Below, in pieces: positions 15,872-23,458 of a stretch of 31,511 nt of DNA. Numbering within the stretch: the first letter of the stretch is position 1; each line of letters starts with the position of its first letter. The stretch comes from an uncultured Bacilli bacterium (lineage in GTDB: Bacteria > Bacillota_I > Bacilli_A > RF39 > UBA660). The translations under genes and the position numbers were made by a program. The stretch spans positions 1 to 31,511 of the forward strand of contig CAKOLB010000009.1 of the NCBI GenBank assembly GCA_934096125.1, given 5' to 3'. The notes under the pieces are model-generated. The model did no database searches. It was not told the DNA's origin and saw nothing but the letters and a program-made list of their open reading frames with translations.

Positions 15872-16393
15872 TTGAGAGAAGCAATTGGTGTATCATCAAT
15901 ATTTCAAATAGTAATTTTATTTATTTTAGTTTTTACAGCAATTATGGCTTTAACAATTAATAATTCTAATGCCTTTGGAGTAAAAAATGAAATAATAAAA
16001 GCTATTGAAGAAAATAATGGCAAATATTTAGATGAAAAAAAAGGGTTAAGTAAAGATATCAGAAATGCTTTAGCAGATGCTGGATATCGTACTACTGGAA
16101 AATGCGAAGCAGGCTATAGTGGCTTTGATAGACAAGGAGACCCCGTTACAAGTGGAAGTAGAGCATCAATATGTATTAAAGAAGTAAATGCAACTGATGA
16201 TTTAGATAATTACTTAAGTGGTAATGATGGCCGCGACGATAGCTTAAATATTGGTGATGCTATAGCAACAGGAGATTTCATCACAGGTAAATACTATCAA
16301 GTAGTAGTTTTCTTCCAAATGGATATTCCCGTTGTCAATACTGTTGCTAATTTCCAAACTAAAGGAGAAACAAAGATAATATATACAGCATAA
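15872..16393 (+). CDS. Pilin-like protein 3, TadE-like (MREAIG leader, TTG start)
   Basis: This 173-residue protein starts MREAIG followed by a hydrophobic helix (about 9-27). Its mature domain contains L.DAGYRTTGKCE and ends YYQVVVFFQMDIP...FQTKGETKII. The next gene has matching blocks (GYKTTGACE; YYEIKFFFKFNLP...IKGETNAF), so the two are paralogues. The architecture resembles TadE/minor pilins. The start is TTG (15872): AGGTGAAAAAAA precedes it, and translation from there gives the M-R-E-x-x-G leader seen in the neighbours. Confidence 0.75.
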   Translation: MREAIGVSSIFQIVILFILVFTAIMALTINNSNAFGVKNEIIKAIEENNGKYLDEKKGLSKDIRNALADAGYRTTGKCEAGYSGFDRQGDPVTSGSRASICIKEVNATDDLDNYLSGNDGRDDSLNIGDAIATGDFITGKYYQVVVFFQMDIPVVNTVANFQTKGETKIIYTA

Positions 16394-16408
16394 AGAAGGT
16401 GAAAAAAA

Positions 16409-16861
16409 TTGAGAGAAGTTACAGGTTCAACATGGACATTTCAAATAATGATAATTTTTATCTTCATTTTTTCATGTTTTCTAATGCTATCGTTAAGTTA
16501 TTCTAAAGTATACACAATTAAAAATAGAAGCTTAACTATCATTGAAAAGTATGAAGGAATAAATACAACTTCTGCTGATTTAATTAATTCTTTTGTTTTA
16601 GATAAAGGTTATAAAACAACCGGAGCTTGTGAAACAAATTGGTATGGTGCTGTAAATTTAAATGGAGCTTACGAAAAAGCCAAAGGTAATAAATCATATT
16701 ACTATTGTTTTAGGGAAGTCAAATCTGCTAATAAAAAAGTATATTATGAAATAAAGTTCTTTTTTAAGTTTAATTTACCCTTTATTGGTGATATAATAAC
16801 ATATAGTATTAAAGGAGAAACAAATGCTTTCAGAGGCAGTGAAGACCGAATTACTAATTAA
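16409..16861 (+). CDS. Pilin-like protein 4, TadE-like (MREVTG leader, TTG start)
   Basis: This 150-residue paralogue of pilin-like protein 3 starts MREVTG with a hydrophobic helix (about 9-28) and shares the GYKTTGACE and IKGET blocks. It also uses TTG (16409), with AAGGTGAAAAAAA directly upstream, nearly the same initiation region as the preceding gene. Two cysteines are retained (in GACE and YYCFRE). It probably acts as a minor pilin or initiation complex with its neighbour (inference). Confidence 0.75.
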   Translation: MREVTGSTWTFQIMIIFIFIFSCFLMLSLSYSKVYTIKNRSLTIIEKYEGINTTSADLINSFVLDKGYKTTGACETNWYGAVNLNGAYEKAKGNKSYYYCFREVKSANKKVYYEIKFFFKFNLPFIGDIITYSIKGETNAFRGSEDRITN

Positions 16862-16872
16862 GGAGGAAAAAT

Positions 16873-17862
16873 ATGAATGTTATAATATCTAATAAATATC
16901 AATCACTTCTAGCTAGTTTAAATATTGATGTTATCAAAAGTATAAATGGGGAATTTACTGTTGATGAGTTAATTGCCCAATTTTCTAACTTTTATTATAA
17001 TAAGATGATAATTGATATTACAGCAATTAAAAACTACAAAGATATTAGTGTCATGCAAAATCTATCAGTTAATTTTGATATGTCCAAAGTTATATTATTA
17101 ATCGATGACTCAAGTGAAGCTAACTCTCCTATGTATATTTCTCAATTAATATCTATGGGAATATATAACTTTACAAATGATGTTAACACTATAGCTTTTT
17201 TAATAGATAATCCTAATACTTATAAGGATGTTGCCAATTTCCATAATGTTGGTGGCTTTAAAAAGCCGGCCTTAAATGAAAATGCCGTAGATAATACAAA
17301 AGGAAAAATGGGCAGAAAGATAATTGGGGTTAAGAATATTACTGACCATGCTGGAGCAACAACTTTAGTATATCTTTTAAAAAAACATCTAGAAAAAAAT
17401 TATAAGGTTAAAGCTGTCGAACTTGATAAGAGTGATTTTATGTATTTAAATGATAGTAGTCTTGATAGTATCTCTAGTATATCTATAACGGACTATTTAC
17501 AAAAAAATGGCAATGCTGACATAATTTTAGTGGATATTAATGATGCTGATGTTGAAGATTCTTGTCAAGATATGATCTATCTAATCGAACCTGGTTTAAT
17601 TCAATTAAATAAACTAATTAGAAAAGATAATAAAATATTTGAAAAATTACAAAGTAAAAAAATAGTTTTAAATAGAAGTGTTTTAAATGACAAAGATGTT
17701 GAGGACTTTGAAAAAGAAAGTGGAAGTAAAGTGTTCTATAACTTGCCATGTTTAGATGATAAGCTTGATAATCAAGCGATTATTAATGCATTCTTATTAG
17801 CCTTAGGTTTTAGTAGAATGGAAAGTGGAAGTGCCTCAGGTATCTTTAGTATTTTTAAGTAA
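16873..17862 (+). CDS. CpaE/MinD-like pilus localisation protein with degenerate P-loop
   Basis: This 329-residue protein has an N-terminal receiver-like region (about 1-125) and a C-terminal MinD/ParA-like region. CpaE/TadZ proteins have this two-part plan and position Tad pili. At the P-loop (about 154-165) it reads IIGVKNITDHAGATTLVYLL. The deviant Walker A of MinD (KGGVGKTT) is reduced to AGATT, with no lysine before the threonines, so ATP hydrolysis is unlikely. Further MinD-like features are weak (ILVDIND at about 218-224; an LNR segment near 273). Assignment rests on this plan plus the location between pilin-like genes and the two small TM genes. A perfect AAGGAGG is upstream. Confidence 0.7.
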   Translation: MNVIISNKYQSLLASLNIDVIKSINGEFTVDELIAQFSNFYYNKMIIDITAIKNYKDISVMQNLSVNFDMSKVILLIDDSSEANSPMYISQLISMGIYNFTNDVNTIAFLIDNPNTYKDVANFHNVGGFKKPALNENAVDNTKGKMGRKIIGVKNITDHAGATTLVYLLKKHLEKNYKVKAVELDKSDFMYLNDSSLDSISSISITDYLQKNGNADIILVDINDADVEDSCQDMIYLIEPGLIQLNKLIRKDNKIFEKLQSKKIVLNRSVLNDKDVEDFEKESGSKVFYNLPCLDDKLDNQAIINAFLLALGFSRMESGSASGIFSIFK

Positions 17863-17875
17863 GTAGGGTGGTATA

Positions 17876-18214
17876 ATGAGTTTTTGTAGCAAGACAGCAG
17901 CGATATGGCAAATGGTAGGAAAAATAATAGTAATAGTAAAAATAACTGTTCCATTAATTTTAATAATTCTTGGGATGATTGATTTTTTTAAAGCGATAAC
18001 TTCCAGTGATGATAAGGCTATTAGTAAAAGTGTTCGAAGTCTTGTAACTAAAGTACTTGCCGGAATATTAATATTTTTTGTTCCCACTTTAGTAAATGTT
18101 GCTTTCTCTTTAATAGGAGCATTTAAAAGTGATTTAAAAAAAGATTATGATACTTGCCGGGTTTGTTTATTAAATCCTGATAAGTGTGACGTTACATATA
18201 AGCCATTTAACTAA
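17876..18214 (+). CDS. Small two-TM protein reminiscent of VirB2/TrbC, copy 1
   Basis: This 112-residue protein has two hydrophobic segments (about 14-37 and 58-80) separated by a charged loop (SSDDKAISKSVRS) and a short Cys-containing tail (DTCRVCLLNPDKC). The plan resembles VirB2/TrbC-type pilins, but there is no clear signal peptide. The gene at 18307-18687 is a paralogue (KI.VPLILIILGMID, SSD.KA.SKS, FF.PTL). Its ATG lies 13 bases after the CpaE-like stop, with AGGGTGG upstream. Its role in the pilus system is inferred from location only. Confidence 0.65.
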   Translation: MSFCSKTAAIWQMVGKIIVIVKITVPLILIILGMIDFFKAITSSDDKAISKSVRSLVTKVLAGILIFFVPTLVNVAFSLIGAFKSDLKKDYDTCRVCLLNPDKCDVTYKPFN

Positions 18215-18252
18215 AATAGATGTCATATGCATATATATTAAGGGTAAATAGA

Positions 18253-18281
18253 TTGACTTTAATGGCAACTTAATGTAAAAT
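18253..18281 (+). promoter_or_regulatory. Promoter of the second VirB2/TrbC-like gene
   Basis: TTGACT at 18253-18258, 17-bp spacer, TAAAAT at 18276-18281, followed by the strong ribosome binding site AAAGGGAGGA (18290-18299 approx.) and ATG at 18307. It gives this gene its own, probably high, transcription. Confidence 0.72.
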
Positions 18282-18306
18282 AAAGTTATAAAGGGAGGAA
18301 TATGTT

Positions 18307-18687
18307 ATGAACGATGATTTTTCACCAGTTGCATTAAATTTCTGTAATGATGCAGCGGAAATATGGTATACAGTGGGAATGTTTTTGTTGGTTTTCAAAA
18401 TAGTTATTCCGTTAATACTTATAATATTAGGTATGATAGATTTAGGAAAAGCTGTTATATCTAGTGATGAAAAAGCAGTATCTAAATCTGCTAAATCACT
18501 TTTAAATCGTGTTATAGCTGGTGTATGTATTTTCTTTATACCGACACTAATTGGTGTAATATTCAATGTAGTAGGAAACTTTACTGCTGTAAAAGACCAA
18601 TATGATACATGTGCTGCATGTATAACAAAACCTAATAAAGACGTATGTAAAAATGCTATAAATAACAGTGGTAAAACTACTAAGTAG
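18307..18687 (+). CDS. Small two-TM protein reminiscent of VirB2/TrbC, copy 2
   Basis: This 126-residue paralogue of the preceding gene has the same two hydrophobic segments (about 22-45 and 66-88), the shared IVIPLILIILGMID and SSDEKAVSKSAKS, and a tail with DTCAACITKPNKDVC. Cys13 lies before the first TM segment, as in copy 1 (Cys4). Unlike copy 1 it has its own strong promoter and ribosome binding site and is followed by a terminator. This suggests a more abundant product, as expected for a structural subunit (inference). It might also be an unrelated small membrane protein. Confidence 0.66.
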   Translation: MNDDFSPVALNFCNDAAEIWYTVGMFLLVFKIVIPLILIILGMIDLGKAVISSDEKAVSKSAKSLLNRVIAGVCIFFIPTLIGVIFNVVGNFTAVKDQYDTCAACITKPNKDVCKNAINNSGKTTK

Positions 18688-18699
18688 AAGAAATTGAAT

Positions 18700-18730
18700 A
18701 AGACTATAATGTAAAGTTATGGTCTTTTTA
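18700..18730 (+). terminator. Rho-independent terminator at the end of the pilus locus
   Basis: Stem AGACTATAA / TTATGGTCT (one G-U pair), 7-nt loop, then a run of T with one A. It lies 13 bases after the stop of the last plus-strand gene. Confidence 0.8.
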
Positions 18731-18783
18731 TTTAACATATTTTATTATTAGATAGCAAACCAAACATTTAGTATCTATAAGAT

Positions 18784-18815
18784 AAAAAACGGCATAATCA
18801 TCTTATGTCGTTTTT
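18784..18815 (-). terminator. Terminator of the convergent minus-strand gene (probably bidirectional)
   Basis: Stem AAAAAACGGCATAA / TTATGTCGTTTTT around a 5-nt loop (TCATC). Read on the minus strand it has a T-rich tail and lies 36 bases after the stop of the 506-residue gene. The A/T flanks also allow termination on the plus strand. Confidence 0.75.
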
Positions 18816-18850
18816 CATATAGATAAGTTTACTCCAAAATAAAACTGCCA

Positions 18851-20371
18851 TTAGGCAGCTCTATCTTCATATATACCAGTGTATTCATAACCAGCTAAGC
18901 TAGTTTCTTTACTCCAAGTATATGTTGGAATTCTATGCATCCAAGTAGTTGTTGTGTTTTCACCAGTCTTAGTATAACCAGTCTTAGAAGATTCTGTTAC
19001 ACCATTTATACAAACGTTACGATTTGTATATAGAACTTTAAATTTAATTGGTATTAAGTAAACACTATAATTAACATTACTTGCTTTATAAGGAGTAACA
19101 CCATTATGGTTGTAATAATTGATTGTTACAGTAGCTCTATAAACACCACCAGATTGATATATACCTGATACATCAAATCCAAAGTTATTTTGTTTTAATG
19201 AACTATTTTTAAATACGTTAGCATCAGTTAGTGGAACATTAGCAGGTACATTGTTATTTGTCATTTGTAACACTCCCCGAGTATTGATGTATGCTTGATA
19301 ATCTGTAGTAGAATTACTGAAGTAAGATTTACTAGAGTTATCAATTGCTACATCAGTTATGTTAGTTGGTAGATCTTTGAATTGAATTTCATAAGTTTTT
19401 GTACCAGCAACACTTTGGTCGTGAACATAACTTGTACTATAGTATTGTTTTTCTTCATCTTTACAGAAGTTATAAGTAGTTACAGTCTTTTGTTTATTTT
19501 CTGCACCAGCTGCATTTGATTTACCTTCAGACCATTCAGACCACTTTTTATATTTGTAATATCTAACCTTTTCACTAGGTTTAGTATCATTATTATTGTT
19601 ATTATTATTGTTATTATTATTATTGTTATTGTTGTTATTATTATTTGTATTATTACAATTTGTTTGACAACAAGAACTTGTACAACTAATTTTTACATTA
19701 ACAGTAGTAGTTACAGTAGTAGTTGTTGAACTAGTAGTTGTACTAGAACTTGAGCTTGAACCACCATTACTAGTTGTTGTTGTATAAGATGTTCCAGCAC
19801 TATTTGTACCAGTAGATCTTTTACTTGTTGTAGATTGATTACCGTTATTGTTTGTATCAGTAGTAGAATCAACTACAACATCAGAATTAGTTGTTTCTCC
19901 ATTATTACAAGTACCATTTTGACTACAAGTAGCTTGGTCTTCAATAGTCGTTACAATAAAGTCTGATTTTTCTCCACAAGTTAAGCTAACCTTTAATGCA
20001 TAATTTCCATCTGCTGTTTTTGTTGCTTGAACATAACTTGAATCAGTATCACAAGTCTTACCATCTTCACTAAAATCAATTAGTAATTTTTGATTAACCA
20101 TTTGTGATAATGATATCTTTTCTGTTCCTCCAACAGTAGCCGGCAATTTTGATGGTGTAAAATATTCAAATGCCGCACTCTTCATAGCTGTTATATTAGT
20201 AATATATTCTGTATTACCACCAGCTAGTGTTGTACTCTTACCAGAAACTTTATTACCAGTTACTCTGATAAATATCCATCCTGATAAAAATACGATAACT
20301 GCAAGAATCACAATTTTAATTGCTAGTGACCCCCAGTCAATACTTAAGCGTCTATTTCCTTCTTCGTACAT
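18851..20371 (-). CDS. Membrane-anchored surface protein with Asn tract and a domain shared with the first giant surface protein
   Basis: This 506-residue protein has a short cytoplasmic N-terminus, one TM (about 17-35), and an extracytoplasmic region with cysteines. A Ser/Thr/Asn linker follows (about 170-240), then 19 consecutive Asn (243-261) and a C-terminal domain. Residues about 310-470 match about 997-1142 of the protein at 2053-6135. Both share YST.YV.D, SKSYF.N...DY..Y.N.R, F K.SSL...NF, YYNH..VTP and the VY..P.KF...Y ending. No enzyme motif was seen. The KKWSEWSEG segment (275-283) superficially recalls WSxWS. It faces the pilus locus, and both have their own terminators. It is probably a surface adhesin or accessory component (inference). 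RBS AAAGGGGG is well placed for this ATG. Confidence 0.75.
   Translation of the reverse strand: MYEEGNRRLSIDWGSLAIKIVILAVIVFLSGWIFIRVTGNKVSGKSTTLAGGNTEYITNITAMKSAAFEYFTPSKLPATVGGTEKISLSQMVNQKLLIDFSEDGKTCDTDSSYVQATKTADGNYALKVSLTCGEKSDFIVTTIEDQATCSQNGTCNNGETTNSDVVVDSTTDTNNNGNQSTTSKRSTGTNSAGTSYTTTTSNGGSSSSSSTTTSSTTTTVTTTVNVKISCTSSCCQTNCNNTNNNNNNNNNNNNNNNNNNNDTKPSEKVRYYKYKKWSEWSEGKSNAAGAENKQKTVTTYNFCKDEEKQYYSTSYVHDQSVAGTKTYEIQFKDLPTNITDVAIDNSSKSYFSNSTTDYQAYINTRGVLQMTNNNVPANVPLTDANVFKNSSLKQNNFGFDVSGIYQSGGVYRATVTINYYNHNGVTPYKASNVNYSVYLIPIKFKVLYTNRNVCINGVTESSKTGYTKTGENTTTTWMHRIPTYTWSKETSLAGYEYTGIYEDRAA
19589..19645 (-). repeat. Trinucleotide repeat encoding 19 asparagines
   Basis: On the minus strand there are nineteen consecutive AAT/AAC codons (fourteen AAT and five AAC), directly followed by GAT. 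The imperfect mixture of AAT and AAC would reduce but not abolish slippage. Changes in units of three would alter linker length without a frameshift. Confidence 0.9.
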
Positions 20372-20423
20372 ATTTCGTACCCCCTTTACATTGGAAAATT
20401 TTCTTCTCCGCTAAGACGCCTAT

Positions 20424-20452
20424 ACTTTATCATATTTACCTAGTTTTGTCAA
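20424..20452 (-). promoter_or_regulatory. Promoter of the Asn-tract surface protein gene
   Basis: On the minus strand: TTGACA (20452-20447), 17-bp spacer, TAAAGT (20429-20424) preceded by extended -10 TGa. It is similar in style to the two surface-module promoters (TGn-TAAACT). Confidence 0.65.
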
Positions 20453-20522
20453 TTATTTTTGAATGCTATTTACACACTATGTCAAGCTTTAAATTAACAA
20501 GCGAAAATATCTCAAAGAAGCG

Positions 20523-20552
20523 TTGACAAAAAACAAATGTTTGTTGTAAATT
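20523..20552 (+). promoter_or_regulatory. Probable uvrA promoter
   Basis: Consensus TTGACA at 20523-20528, then an 18-bp spacer and TAAATT at 20547-20552. The 5' leader to the ATG at 20611 would be about 50 bases. A second AT-rich -10-like TAAAAT at 20583-20588 lacks a good -35. Confidence 0.55.
20530..20543 (+). promoter_or_regulatory. Possible LexA/DinR-like operator in the uvrA promoter
   Basis: The 12-bp dyad AAACA-AA-TGTTT (20531-20542) lies between the -35 and -10. In the 14-base window 20530-20543 it agrees with the Bacillus DinR/LexA consensus CGAACRNRYGTTYG at all positions except the first two (AA for CG) and the expected GAAC/GTTC-type edges are relaxed to AAAC/GTTTG. uvrA is a classical SOS gene, and an operator in the spacer would block polymerase. 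This is suggestive only, because AT-rich dyads are common here. Confidence 0.35.
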
Positions 20553-20610
20553 ATTAGATGTATTATTTTCATGCGTTTGTGTTAAAATACTAAAGAAATA
20601 GAGGTGCATC

Positions 20611-23418
20611 ATGGAAGCAGATAAAATAGTGATAAAAGGGGCTAGGGAAAATAATTTAAAGAATATTGATATTGAAATCCCTAAAAATAAACTGGTTGTT
20701 ATGACAGGAGTTTCAGGTAGTGGAAAAAGTAGTTTAGCTTTTGATACGATATATGCTGAGGGGCAAAGAAGATATGTTGAAAGTTTATCAGCTTATGCTC
20801 GGCAATTTATCGGGGTAAACGATAAGCCAGATGTGGATTCTATCACAGGGTTAAGTCCAGCTATATCTATTGACCAAAAATCAACTAACAAAAACCCTCG
20901 CTCTACCGTTGGAACTATTACAGAGATATACGATTATCTAAGGCTTTTGTTTGCCCGTATAGGTCGTCCATATTGCCCAAATCATCATATTCCTATCAAG
21001 AGTCAAAGTATTGAAGAGATGACAAATAAAATCATGGAGTATGCTGGTAAAAAGGTTGAAATTTTATCTCCAATTGTTCACGGAGAAAAGGGAACACATA
21101 AAGAGCTATTTGATGAACTGCGTAAAGAGGGCTTTGCCAAGGTTCGAGTTAATGGGGAAATTAAAAGATTGGATGAAGATATAAAACTCGAAAAAAATAT
21201 TAAGGATAATATCGATATAGTAATAGATAAAATAACTGTTTGCGATGATGAGTATAGTCGGATATTTGAAGCTGTTGAAACATCTACTCAAAAAGCTGAG
21301 GGAAAAATTTTGATTTTAGTAGATGATGAAGAAATATTTATGAGTGAGAAATATGCTTGTAATATATGTAATTATTCAATTGGAGAGTTAGAGCCTAGAA
21401 TGTTTTCTTTTAATGCTCCATATGGTGCTTGCCCTGTTTGTAAAGGTCTAGGGACAACGATGCATATCAGCCGAGAACTATTAATTCCTGATAAAAATAA
21501 GTCTATCTTCGAAGGTGGTATTAATGCCCTTAGTATGGATTCTACCACGTATTTTACCCAAATTGATACAGTTTGCAGGGCTTATAATATTGATATGTAT
21601 GCTCCAATTAAGACTGTGGAAGAAGAAAAGCTTAACTATATTTTATACGGTAGTAAAGATGTTTTAGAATTTAACTATTTATCTAAAAATGGTAATACTA
21701 GGACTACTAGAAGTACTTTTGAAGGTGTTATACCTCAACTTGAAAGACGATATGTAGAAACTAAAAGTGGTTGGATAAGAGAGTGGCTTCAAGGGTATAT
21801 GGTTGAAACTGAGTGTCCAGAGTGTAAAGGAAAAAGACTTCAAAAATCTATTCTGTCTATATATATTAAGGATAAGAATATTTTTGATATGACTGATATG
21901 TCTATTATCGAGTTATTAAATTTTGTTAAAGGCTTAAAACTAAATAATGAAGAAAAAGAGATAAGTAACTTAATATTAAGAGAAATTATTTCTCGGCTGG
22001 AATTTTTAAATAATGTAGGCTTATCTTACCTTACTCTAACCAGAAGTGCTGGAACCTTATCTGGAGGAGAAGCCCAAAGAATTAGACTAGCAACACAAAT
22101 TGGCTCTAAACTATCAGGCGTTTTATATGTTTTAGATGAACCTAGTATTGGACTTCATCAAAAAGATAATGAAAGACTTATTAACTCTCTTAAAGAGATG
22201 CGGGATTTAAAAAACTCGTTAATTGTTGTTGAACATGATACAGATACTATGCTTGCTGCGGATTATCTAGTTGACATAGGTCCAGGCGCTGGAGAAAATG
22301 GTGGCTATATTATGGCTGCCGGAACTCCTGAGGAAGTTATGAAAAATCCTAACAGTTTAACAGGTAAGTACCTAAGTGGTAAACTTAAAATTGAAGTTCC
22401 TAAAAAAAGACGAAAAGGAAATGGTTTAAAACTTAGCATTAAAGGAGCTAAAGAAAATAATTTAAAAAATATAAATGTTGATATTCCATTAAATAAGTTT
22501 GTTGTAGTCACTGGTGTATCTGGCTCTGGTAAGTCATCATTAATTAATGAAATTTTATATAAAAAACTGGCTAGTACTATTTATAAAAGTAAAGTTATAC
22601 CTGGTAAACATAAAGAAATAAAGGGGCTTGAAAACATTGATAAAGTTATTCAAATTACGCAAGATGCAATAGGAAGAACGCCAAGGAGTAATCCAGCAAC
22701 TTATGTTGGGGTATTTGATGACATCAGAGATTTATTTGCAACTACTAAAGAAGCTAAACTACGTGGCTATGATAAGTCTAGATTTTCTTTCAATGTCAAA
22801 GGTGGTAGATGTGAAAACTGCTGGGGAGATGGTGTTAAAAAAATTGAAATGCATTTTCTTGCCGATGTTTATGTGCCGTGTGATGTATGTAAAGGAAAAA
22901 GATATAACCGAGAAACTTTAGAGATTAAATATAAAGGAAAAAATATTAGCGAAGTCCTTGATATGCGAGTAAGTGAAGCTTTAGAGTTCTTTGCAAATGT
23001 TCCAAAAATAGCTAATAAATTAAAAGTTATGGAAGATGTCGGTCTTTCTTATATCAAACTTGGTCAGTCTGCTCCAACCTTATCTGGTGGGGAAGCTGGA
23101 AGAGTAAAGCTTGCTAAAGAACTTCAAAAAAAGCCAACTGGAAAGTCACTATTCATATTAGATGAACCAACCACTGGTTTACACATTGATGACATCAAAA
23201 AACTGTTAACTATTTTGGAAAGAATTGTTGATAATGGAGATACAGTTTTAGTTATTGAACATAATCTAGATGTAATAAAAGTGGCCGACTATATCATTGA
23301 CCTTGGACCAGATGGTGGTAAAAATGGCGGTAAAGTTGTTGTAACAGGTACTCCTGAAAAAGTAGCTGAATGTCAAGAATCGTATACTGGAGAATTTTTA
23401 GCTAAAATATTGAAATAA
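20611..23418 (+). CDS. uvrA: UvrABC excision repair system protein A
   Basis: This 935-residue protein is a dimeric DNA-damage sensor ABC ATPase that loads UvrB in nucleotide excision repair. It is full length for the family. The first Walker A is GVSGSGKSS (33-41), followed by the UvrB-binding/insertion region, the zinc modules (CNIC...CPVC; CPECKGKR) and signature TLSGGEAQRIRLA. The second half has Walker A GVSGSGKSS, the zinc finger CENCWGDG...CDVCKGKRYN, and a second signature TLSGGEAGRVKLA, where the usual Gln is Gly. Walker B-type LDEPS.GLH and LDEPTTGLH are present. RBS GAGGTG is upstream of the ATG. No uvrB is present in the window. Transcription is from the TTGACA promoter upstream, possibly damage-inducible. 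Confidence 0.97.
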   Translation: MEADKIVIKGARENNLKNIDIEIPKNKLVVMTGVSGSGKSSLAFDTIYAEGQRRYVESLSAYARQFIGVNDKPDVDSITGLSPAISIDQKSTNKNPRSTVGTITEIYDYLRLLFARIGRPYCPNHHIPIKSQSIEEMTNKIMEYAGKKVEILSPIVHGEKGTHKELFDELRKEGFAKVRVNGEIKRLDEDIKLEKNIKDNIDIVIDKITVCDDEYSRIFEAVETSTQKAEGKILILVDDEEIFMSEKYACNICNYSIGELEPRMFSFNAPYGACPVCKGLGTTMHISRELLIPDKNKSIFEGGINALSMDSTTYFTQIDTVCRAYNIDMYAPIKTVEEEKLNYILYGSKDVLEFNYLSKNGNTRTTRSTFEGVIPQLERRYVETKSGWIREWLQGYMVETECPECKGKRLQKSILSIYIKDKNIFDMTDMSIIELLNFVKGLKLNNEEKEISNLILREIISRLEFLNNVGLSYLTLTRSAGTLSGGEAQRIRLATQIGSKLSGVLYVLDEPSIGLHQKDNERLINSLKEMRDLKNSLIVVEHDTDTMLAADYLVDIGPGAGENGGYIMAAGTPEEVMKNPNSLTGKYLSGKLKIEVPKKRRKGNGLKLSIKGAKENNLKNINVDIPLNKFVVVTGVSGSGKSSLINEILYKKLASTIYKSKVIPGKHKEIKGLENIDKVIQITQDAIGRTPRSNPATYVGVFDDIRDLFATTKEAKLRGYDKSRFSFNVKGGRCENCWGDGVKKIEMHFLADVYVPCDVCKGKRYNRETLEIKYKGKNISEVLDMRVSEALEFFANVPKIANKLKVMEDVGLSYIKLGQSAPTLSGGEAGRVKLAKELQKKPTGKSLFILDEPTTGLHIDDIKKLLTILERIVDNGDTVLVIEHNLDVIKVADYIIDLGPDGGKNGGKVVVTGTPEKVAECQESYTGEFLAKILK

Positions 23419-23439
23419 GCCTCTAAGTCTTGATATAAT
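23410..23439 (+). promoter_or_regulatory. Probable lgt promoter at the end of uvrA
   Basis: TTGAAA at 23410-23415 (over the last uvrA codons), 18-bp spacer, TATAAT at 23434-23439 with an extended -10 TGa directly upstream. The expected start site falls just at the lgt ribosome binding site (AAGGAGG, 23445-23451), giving a very short leader. Confidence 0.5.
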
Positions 23440-23458
23440 ATTGGAAGGAGGCTAAAAA

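Noticed and set aside
19589..19645. Repetitive stretch considered as a CRISPR or minisatellite array
   Set aside because: It is a trinucleotide repeat in frame with a surface protein, with no spacer structure.
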